A stretch of 6,503 nucleotides of DNA from Candidatus Nitrosocosmicus sp. (lineage in GTDB: Archaea > Thermoproteota > Nitrososphaeria > Nitrososphaerales > Nitrososphaeraceae): the NCBI GenBank assembly GCA_030452275.1, contig JAKDMR010000123.1, forward strand, positions 1 to 6,503. Direction: 5' to 3'. The notes beneath the pieces were generated by a model that ran no database searches, was not told the origin of the DNA, and was given only the letters and a program-made list of their open reading frames with translations. Below, piece by piece: positions 1 to 4,694 of the stretch. The stretch's first letter is position 1. Each line of letters begins with the position of its first letter. A program made the position numbers and the translations under genes.

Positions 1-200
1 ATTATGATGTATCTTAATATCAATTAAAATATCAATAAAAATTAATGGGCGAGTAATAATTTTCATAGGTAATGATAAATAAAAATTATTAATCTATAAA
101 TGATAAGAAGATTGAAAATATATATTCTATCTTACACTATCTCGTCATCCAATAATGTCCTTGGGTCATTTTCTTTTATTGTTATCCTTGGTTTGCTGAC
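1..200. other. AT-rich upstream region, no gene
   Basis: No open frame of useful length is seen on either strand. The stretch is strongly A+T-rich and contains a 9-base direct repeat AATATCAAT at 16-24 and 28-36. It ends in the putative promoter region of the cNMP-binding/flavoprotein gene. Confidence 0.5.
173..180 (+). promoter_or_regulatory. Possible TATA box for the cNMP-binding/flavoprotein gene
   Basis: CTTTTATT is centred about 24-25 bases before the TTG at 201, the spacing expected for an archaeal TATA box driving a leaderless transcript. A second candidate, GAAAA followed by TATATATT at 114-126, would give a leader of about 50 bases. Both are weak in such AT-rich DNA. Confidence 0.25.
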
Positions 201-782
201 TTGTGCTTTGAAGAGCCAAACAATAAGGAGGAAAATGGAAAAGCCCCTATGAGCAATAATCCCCGAGGACTTCCTCTAACTAGGGCACATATTGAGCAAA
301 TATTTCCTAAATTGACCGCTGAACAGATTAGCCGAATGCAAGAGCGCGGTCACGTGCGTACTGTAAAACTCGAAGTCCTAGTCGAGCAGGGAGATAGTAA
401 CATTCCTTTCTTTGTAGTAATGTCAGGTGAAATCGAGATTCTTCGTCCTTCCGGTGCCATTGAGACCCTTATTACCGTACATGGCCCAAGTCAGTTTACA
501 GGAGAGGTCAACATGCTCTCTGGACGTCGTGCTCTTTTTCGTGCACGGGTGACAAAATCAGGCAATGTAATTGAAATGGATCGTCAAAGCATGATGGCTT
601 TGCTACAAAGCGACTCTGAGATAGGAGACATACTATTGCGGGCTTTTATTCTACGCCGAGTGGAATTGCAGGCGGCTGGGGTTGGAGACGTCGTGCTCAT
701 TGGTTCATTCAATTCGGCCCGTACGTTTCAGATCAGAGTTTCTCATGCGCAACGGGCACCCATACAACTACATAGACCTTGA
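201..782 (+). CDS. Cyclic-nucleotide-binding domain protein, N-terminal part of a frameshifted flavoprotein fusion
   Basis: This frame encodes the regulatory N-terminal third of a cNMP-binding/thioredoxin-reductase-like fusion. Residues about 30-155 form a CRP-type beta-roll, with VEQGD, FFVVMSGEIEI and a phosphate-cassette-like FTGEVNMLSGRRALFRARV that keeps the Gly-Glu and Arg-Ala elements. Then comes a helix (ILLRAFILRRVEL) and the first strand of a thioredoxin fold (GDVVLIGSFNSARTFQIR). After codon 732-734 the frame goes wrong; the last 16 residues are out-of-frame sequence. The matching continuation, EFLMRNGHPY, is in the +1 frame from 736. Restoring two bases gives a protein of 556 residues from ATG 249, or 572 from TTG 201. 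The homologues I recall begin near MSNN (ATG 249), but TTG 201 has a better-placed TATA-like box. The ligand is not predictable. Either a broken gene or a sequence error. Confidence 0.8.
   Translation: MCFEEPNNKEENGKAPMSNNPRGLPLTRAHIEQIFPKLTAEQISRMQERGHVRTVKLEVLVEQGDSNIPFFVVMSGEIEILRPSGAIETLITVHGPSQFTGEVNMLSGRRALFRARVTKSGNVIEMDRQSMMALLQSDSEIGDILLRAFILRRVELQAAGVGDVVLIGSFNSARTFQIRVSHAQRAPIQLHRP
225..231 (+). promoter_or_regulatory. Shine-Dalgarno-like AAGGAGG near alternative starts
   Basis: AAGGAGG is a strong anti-16S match. It lies 3 bases before an ATG at 235 that opens a five-codon frame (MEKPL, stop) whose TGA overlaps the ATG at 249. It is 17 bases from the ATG at 249, too far for a standard site. 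If translation starts at TTG 201, the motif is simply inside the coding sequence. It bears on the start choice but does not settle it. Confidence 0.4.
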
Positions 783-1917
783 ACGGGATTCAGAGGTACA
801 ACATCTGTTGGATAATTTCCAAATTTTAGCCAACAACATACCCGTTCTGATCTGCCAAGGCAAGTTTGTGCTCCGAAATCCAAGTAATCAACAAATCGCT
901 AATTGCTTGGGTTTTAATGAACTAATTAACCAAACCACAGTTAGAGATCTCGTTATCATCGGTGCCGGCCCCTCGGGGTTAGCCGCGGCAGTATATGGTG
1001 CTTCTGAAGGACTGGATATTTTAGTTGTGGAAACGGGTTCCCCGGGTGGACAGGCTGGTTCAAGTTCAAGAATCGAAAATTACTTGGGATTTCCAACTGG
1101 TATCTCAGGTCAGGATCTTGCAAGTAGAGCCTATACCCAAGCGCAAAAGTTTGGTGCAGAGATACTTATCACCAAAGGATTACGACTCTCCTGTTACGGC
1201 AAACCCTATATAGTTGAAAATGAGGCTGGAGCCCGAATACCGACACGTATAGTCATTATTGCAACGGGGGCAAAATATAGGAGGCTGGAATTAAAAAACT
1301 TGCAACATTTTGAGGATATGGGCGTTTACTATGGAGCAACCTTTTTGGAATCACAGTTATGTAAAGGCGAAGAAGTAATTGTCGTTGGTGGAGGAAACTC
1401 GACTGGCCAAGCTGCTGTCTTCTTGGCCGAGTCGGCAAAGCGTGTACATATGCTCATCAGATCTGCCGGTTTGACCAAAAGCATGTCACTATATCTTATC
1501 CGGCGAATCGAAGATAATCCAAAGATTGTATTACATACGCACACGGAGATTATGACTCTCGAAGGAGGCATTCACCTCGAATCTGTTCAGTGGCAAAATA
1601 GTGTAACGAAGGAGATAGAGACGCATCAAATTAGTAATGTATTTGTCATGACAGGTGCTGCTCCAAACACCGCCTGGCTTGATGGCTGTATAGCTCTTGA
1701 CTCTAAAGGCTTTGTCAAGACCGGTTCTGATCTGTCACCAGAATATCTAAGTACTATAGGCTGGCCCGTTGCCCGTCAGCCATACTCATTTGAAACTAGT
1801 TTGCCTGGAATTTTTGCTGTGGGTGACGTTCGTGCTGGCAGTATCAAGCGAGTTGCATCCGCGGTAGGAGAAGGATCAATTGCGATCTCATTTATTCATA
1901 AAATACTTCAAGATTGA
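682..1917 (+). CDS. Thioredoxin-reductase-like FAD/NAD(P)H flavoprotein, C-terminal part of the fusion
   Basis: True homology starts at residue 19 (base 736); the first 18 residues and the TTG at 682 are out-of-frame read-through. Residues 19-80 finish a glutaredoxin/thioredoxin-like fold, with a cis-Pro-like NNIPVLICQG but no CxxC. Residues 89-405 are a two-dinucleotide-binding flavoreductase: FAD motif VIIGAGPSG (91-99), PGGQAG (121-126), IIATGA (192-197), NAD(P)H motif VVGGGNSTG (234-242), and the C-terminal FAD motif AVGDVRAGSIKRVASAVGEG. The active-site CxxC of ordinary thioredoxin reductases is absent: the site reads GVYYGATF (214-221). It probably oxidises NAD(P)H through FAD under control of the cNMP domain, with an unknown acceptor. 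Alone it has no good start; the first plausible ATG is at 745. It is richer in G+C than its neighbours, which suggests transfer. There is no partner gene alongside. Confidence 0.82.
   Translation: METSCSLVHSIRPVRFRSEFLMRNGHPYNYIDLERDSEVQHLLDNFQILANNIPVLICQGKFVLRNPSNQQIANCLGFNELINQTTVRDLVIIGAGPSGLAAAVYGASEGLDILVVETGSPGGQAGSSSRIENYLGFPTGISGQDLASRAYTQAQKFGAEILITKGLRLSCYGKPYIVENEAGARIPTRIVIIATGAKYRRLELKNLQHFEDMGVYYGATFLESQLCKGEEVIVVGGGNSTGQAAVFLAESAKRVHMLIRSAGLTKSMSLYLIRRIEDNPKIVLHTHTEIMTLEGGIHLESVQWQNSVTKEIETHQISNVFVMTGAAPNTAWLDGCIALDSKGFVKTGSDLSPEYLSTIGWPVARQPYSFETSLPGIFAVGDVRAGSIKRVASAVGEGSIAISFIHKILQD
732..740 (+). other. Frameshift junction inside the fusion gene
   Basis: The bases ATCAGAGTTT read IRV in the upstream frame and continue as EFLMRNGHP in the +1 frame. 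The family-like reading IREFL needs AGAGAG where only AGAG is present, so the simplest explanation is loss of one AG/GA dinucleotide. Homology switches frame exactly here with no residues to spare on either side. Confidence 0.75.
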
Positions 1918-2206
1918 AATTAGGTTAAACACGCTGCTACGACGACGGAGAATTAATTTTTACAATACAAAGCCCATATTATCCATTCAAATTACGCCTT
2001 TGATATTACTCTGAGGGCTATTTTAATGAGTGGAAGATTCAAAAATATGAAAATGACATGAGAAACCTACCTTCAGTTTGCAGACGACATGATCCGACAA
2101 TTTTCGTAGAAATAGATTGATCCAGTTTACAAAAGTAGTCCGTTAAAGGAGTCTACATTTCTTAGGTCTTTCAGTATAGGGATTGACAGCTACAGTACAC
2201 TATCAC
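1918..2206. other. Intergenic region between convergent genes, no gene seen
   Basis: It separates the end of the flavoprotein gene from the end of the minus-strand hydrolase. A T-rich tract at about 1956-1961 (ATTTTT) may end plus-strand transcription. No open frame with recognisable protein character is seen on either strand, and no strong hairpin. Confidence 0.45.
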
Positions 2207-2794
2207 CTATTTCCCTTTTGTTGCATTTAGAATGAAATCGGCTATTTCGTTTGGATGTGATACATAAGATGCATGACTGACGTGAAGTGATAGAGTGGTG
2301 GCATTCATTCGTTCTACAAACATATGTTGAACATCCGGAGGAATCATGCGATCGGACTCTGATATCTGATACCATGTTGGTATTTCCTTCCAAGCTGAGG
2401 GTCCAGATTTTGCCATGAAGTTCGACTGGTTAAAGGGTTTCCGTACAATTGCCATTAGATGGGCTTCATCGGGGGTAACACCTTGTGCAAAATTTTCACG
2501 GAATATTTCTGGGTTTAGGTATATGAACCTTCCATTATCAAGCAAGAAAAGTTCTTTGGGAAAGTTTGCCGGATTAACGAAATCAACTAGTGCTTGTCCC
2601 TCGTCTGGAGCAAAGGCAGTAATGTAAACAAGTCCAGTAACGTTTGGATTATTGTAGGTAGCATTCGCAATTACTGCTCCACCATACGAGTGACCAGCAA
2701 GGATTACTGGTCCTCAAACAAAATCAATTACGCGTTTTACGGTTTCGACATCGTCTGAAAATGATTGGGTAGGAAGTTGTGCAGTAATAACTTT
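2207..2794 (-). pseudogene. Alpha/beta hydrolase, C-terminal part with in-frame TGA
   Basis: Read on the minus strand from 2794, this frame continues the hydrolase after a frameshift: 26 family-like residues (KVITAQLPTQSF...VIDFV), a TGA at 2714-2716, then GPVILAGHSYGGAVIAN. The nucleophile elbow is GHSYGG, with Ser coded at 2687-2689. Downstream come VYITAFAPDEG, a cap-like region, then ISESDRMIPP with the likely catalytic Asp and SHASYVSHP with the likely catalytic His, ending at TAG 2207-2209. All triad residues survive, so the damage looks recent. The only start in this frame after the TGA is TTG at 2545, which would make 112 residues lacking the nucleophile, so a working enzyme is unlikely. 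The family covers small esterase-like or signalling hydrolases; the substrate cannot be told. Selenocysteine or read-through at the TGA is not supported. Confidence 0.8.
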
Positions 2795-3032
2795 GTCCTG
2801 CTTTCTCTAAAATAGGAATTTGCTTGCTCCATCCAGATCCATCAGCCCATCCGCCATGAACCAGAACGATATTTTTGGCATTATTAGCATTTGACATACT
2901 TTGTGTTTCCTGAGGTTGCATTAATGTATTATTGTCTAAAGTAGCGAATGCAGAATATGTGGTTAATGTAAAACTTGTGGTTAGTAAAATTCCTAGGCAC
3001 GATAAAATAAAGACCTTTTTTCTAACCTTGTT
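2724..3032 (-). pseudogene. Alpha/beta hydrolase, N-terminal part with signal peptide
   Basis: The minus-strand frame opens with a classic secretion signal: basic NKVRKK, a hydrophobic core (VFILSCLGILLTT), and a likely AFA cleavage site about residue 31. It continues through an in-frame Met (base 2921) into NIVLVHGGWADGSGW, whose HGG supplies the oxyanion-hole region, then IPILEKAG. At about 2795 the homology moves to another frame (one extra base or two lost), and this frame ends at TGA 2724-2726. No ATG, GTG or TTG precedes the signal peptide before an upstream in-frame TGA, so the start is lost or unusual; ATG 2921 would yield a protein without the signal. A repaired protein would have about 275 residues including the signal and act outside the membrane. 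A cysteine in the core (LSCLG) resembles a lipobox only loosely. Confidence 0.75.
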
Positions 3033-3055
3033 AAATGTAATTCAATATTACATTT
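3033..3055. repeat. 9-bp inverted repeat at the hydrolase 5' end
   Basis: AAATGTAAT (3033-3041) and ATTACATTT (3047-3055) are perfect inverted copies around a 5-base centre. The element sits exactly where the hydrolase start codon and leader should be. It may be a repressor operator or an RNA hairpin. Short AT-rich dyads also arise by chance. Confidence 0.45.
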
Positions 3056-3540
3056 CATGAAACATTAACAAGCCCTCTTCCTAATAAGGAGATCGGTTTG
3101 TGGGTAAAACATTACTATAGCAATCAATTTGATCTATATTCTGCAATGTCATAAACCTTATGTTTAACTGTAGTATCTTTTAGGTTTTGTTCTGTCATCA
3201 ACCAGTCAATCTACTAACTGGTTATAAGATCAAATTATTCAAGTCAACCGATCCTCCACTCAGCAACTCCCTAACCCTGAATTACTTCTATCACCTAATT
3301 TCGATCCAGATTTATAATCCCGTCATTTAAGCATGCGGCGGTATTCGCTTACGGAACATAATATTTTACCTATATTATGAAAAAATCACTATGAATCAAG
3401 TTTTCAAGATTAAATAATAAAAAAACAGTTCTTGATGAAGAAACAGCTCAATCTATAATATTAGACCCCGGTTACAAAATCAATCAAGGATTGATAATTG
3501 ATTTTGTAATGCTGGTCATTGGTTAAATCTATGACCGGAA
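3056..3540. other. Long intergenic region without a gene
   Basis: Almost 500 bases lie between the 5' end of the hydrolase remnant and the 3' end of the transporter remnant, with no coding frame I can support. Visible structure: 7-bp arms AACCAGT/ACTGGTT at 3200-3206 and 3217-3223, and the larger inverted repeat at 3464-3517. The upstream part probably held the hydrolase promoter, but no clear TATA box stands out. Confidence 0.5.
3464..3517. repeat. Inverted repeat downstream of the transporter remnant
   Basis: TTACAAAATCAAT (3472-3484) and ATTGATTTTGTAA (3497-3509) are perfect 13-base arms separated by 12 bases. After a four-base mismatch the pairing resumes with GACC (3464-3467) and GGTC (3514-3517), giving 17 of 21 paired. 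A smaller dyad inside (ATCAATC/GATTGAT, 3479-3495) could form an alternative hairpin. On the minus strand it lies about 24 bases past the transporter stop, so an RNA 3'-end structure is the simplest reading; a remnant of a small mobile element is possible. Confidence 0.6.
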
Positions 3541-3795
3541 CTATCTAACCGGCTCTTTCGCTTTCAATATTCTAAATGACATGATAAAAACTATGAATAT
3601 TACTGCAGCAGAAATAAGAAAAGCAGTTAGACCAATTAAATTATATAATAATCCTCCAACTATAAGCCCTATAATACTGGCCAGGCTTCCCATGCTGCTT
3701 CCTACACCCTGAATTACTCCCTGGTGAAAAGTTCCTACACGTTTTGAAAGTATAGACATAAAAGATGGCCACATAAGACCATTACCTCGCATCAA
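3541..3795 (-). pseudogene. MFS transporter, C-terminal remnant
   Basis: The 84 residues match the end of a drug-efflux-type major facilitator. GNGLMWPSFMSILSKRVG is the loop and helix region preceding the last helices, followed by QGVIQGVGSSMGSLASIIGL and two hydrophobic segments at about residues 36-55 and 56-75 (likely helices 11 and 12), then a short basic tail ending at TAG 3541-3543. A normal transporter of this kind has about 400 residues, so roughly 300 N-terminal residues with ten helices are missing. Upstream on the minus strand an in-frame TAA sits at 3802-3804, and I find no transporter-like sequence beyond it in any frame, so the break at about 3796 looks like a deletion or recombination junction. 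The Met codons at the front are internal in origin. Two helices alone would not transport. Confidence 0.75.
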
Positions 3796-3834
3796 TCTAT
3801 TTTATGATCAACAGAATTAATGAAAGAAAAATCC

Positions 3835-3851
3835 ATACTAATGATTAGTAT
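3835..3851. repeat. Perfect 17-base palindrome with single central base
   Basis: ATACTAAT, a central G, then ATTAGTAT: the 8-base arms are perfectly inverted. The site lies between the truncated transporter and the TATA-like box of the small interrupted gene, a position suited to a dimeric repressor site. It is unique here, and an AT-rich dyad of this size can occur by chance. Confidence 0.4.
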
Positions 3852-3915
3852 CAAATGCCAAAAATTATATCCTAAATGTCCAATTAATTATAAGCTCAAT
3901 TACCTAAATACAGAA

Positions 3916-3925
3916 CTATATAAAA
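3916..3925 (+). promoter_or_regulatory. Archaeal-type TATA box
   Basis: CTATATAAAA is the best match in the window to an archaeal TATA element. Initiation would be expected near 3945-3950, giving a leader of about 55 bases to the ATG at 4002. A weaker box (CTTTTAAG, about 3975-3982) lies 24 bases before that ATG and would suit a leaderless transcript. Confidence 0.4.
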
Positions 3926-4001
3926 TCAGCATCATGATCAAAAACAAAAAGACAGAATTGGATAATAGAAAAATCTTTTAAGGACCGAAATACAAATTTT
4001 T

Positions 4002-4301
4002 ATGAGTCTTGAGGATAACACACAACCAAGTCGAGAAATACTTGATATATGCAATCAGTTACAAGCGAACTATAATCCTAAAAAGACACATTGAACCATG
4101 GATGAATTATATAAGAAAATATTTAATGATCCAAGGCCAAAAGAAACTAGGTTAAGTTCTGAACATTTTCTAAAGGATATGGATTGGATAATAAAACTTG
4201 GTTTGGTCCCTTTTCATGAAGGTACGGTGAATCTGGACGAATTCACTAGAAATAGACTTTTGTAATATTTTGATGAACATAGAGACGCCGTGGAAGACTA
4301 A
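4002..4301 (+). pseudogene. Unrecognised small protein gene with two in-frame stops
   Basis: From ATG 4002 one frame runs 100 codons to TAA 4299-4301, interrupted by TGA at 4092-4094 and TAA at 4263-4265. The three pieces have coding-like composition: 30 residues beginning MSLEDNTQPSREILDI, then a 55-residue piece opening with ATG 4098 (MDELYKKIFNDPRPKETRL...), then YFDEHRDAVED. Retention of one frame across both stops, and a charged, helix-prone soluble character throughout, suggest an original protein of 99 residues. Each stop is one C-to-T change from a sense codon (CGA to TGA, CAA to TAA). The alternative is two tandem small genes in the same frame, the second starting four bases after the first stop. 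I do not recognise the family. No signal peptide, membrane segment or metal-binding cysteine cluster is seen. A TATA box lies upstream. Confidence 0.5.
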
Positions 4302-4541
4302 ACTTTTCAATACAAACAGTCATCGTCATAATCTTCTAATCTATTCTAATTTGTATTTATGATAATATACAAGCCACATTGTAACCACATTATTTTAGGT
4401 GGTTTATCAAACCATAATGGCATAACTCCTATATCGCAAATATAATTACTACAAGCACTCTACTTTAGTAACTGACATATAAAAAAGAGGTGAAGTAATT
4501 CTGAATACCTAAATTATTGTAAAACAACATCAATATGCTTA

Positions 4542-4611
4542 TTGACAAAAAATTAAGGCGTATTTATCCTAGATGCTTATTCAAGCACTTAGGTATCTTT
4601 GGGTTTGTCAA
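4542..4611 (+). promoter_or_regulatory. Possible structured leader or regulatory hairpin
   Basis: TTGACAAA (4542-4549) pairs perfectly with TTTGTCAA (4604-4611). It encloses a hairpin whose arms CCTAGATGCTT (4568-4578) and AAGCACTTAGG (4583-4593) pair at 9 of 11 positions plus one G-T, with a 4-base loop. It starts about 150 bases and ends 83 bases before the HD gene. It matches no riboswitch class I know. Confidence 0.3.
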
Positions 4612-4663
4612 CTGAAGCTTGTAATGGGTAATTATGCATTGTAAAGATGCTTGAAACATAGGG

Positions 4664-4673
4664 TTTTTAAAAA
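4664..4673 (+). promoter_or_regulatory. TATA-like box of the HD-domain gene
   Basis: TTTTTAAAAA is centred about 26 bases before the TTG at 4695, the spacing expected for an archaeal promoter with initiation at the start codon. No Shine-Dalgarno motif precedes that TTG, which fits a leaderless message. It supports the TTG start. The alternative box at 4477-4484 would give a leader of about 190 bases. Confidence 0.4.
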
Positions 4674-4694
4674 TTGACTAATCATTAAGCATTA

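Larger units (their letters stand above)
4302..4694. other. Intergenic region and possible long leader of the HD gene
   Basis: No coding frame I can support. It holds a short dyad AACCAC/GTGGTT (4383-4388, 4399-4404), a TATA-like ATATAAAA at 4477-4484, a nested stem structure at 4542-4611, and a T5A5 box immediately before the HD gene. An ATGCTT-containing motif recurs at 4535, 4573 and 4647. Whether the structures are transcribed depends on which TATA box is used. Confidence 0.45.

Noticed and set aside
16..36. AATATCAAT direct repeat as an iteron or operator
   Set aside because: Only two copies in very AT-rich DNA, with no replication or regulator gene beside it.
1025..1571. Open frames in the other frame and on the minus strand inside the flavoprotein gene
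   Set aside because: They overlap conserved FAD/NAD(P)H motifs of the real frame and show no protein-family features of their own.
2190..2627. Frames on both strands overlapping the hydrolase C-terminus
   Set aside because: The hydrolase frame carries the catalytic Asp and His motifs; the others are shadows.
2714..2716. TGA in the hydrolase as selenocysteine or read-through
   Set aside because: The position is not a catalytic residue, no SECIS-like element was seen, and other lesions lie in the same gene.
3934..3981. 15-codon frame starting MIKNKKTELD
   Set aside because: Too short, in a different frame from the small gene, and only about 10 bases after the TATA box, upstream of the expected transcript start.
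4098..4115. MDELYK resembling the end of green fluorescent protein
   Set aside because: A six-residue chance match at the front of a piece, with no other GFP sequence nearby and a natural AT-rich context.
4567..4662. 31-residue minus-strand frame in the HD upstream region
   Set aside because: No start signal, no coding character, and it falls on the paired leader element.
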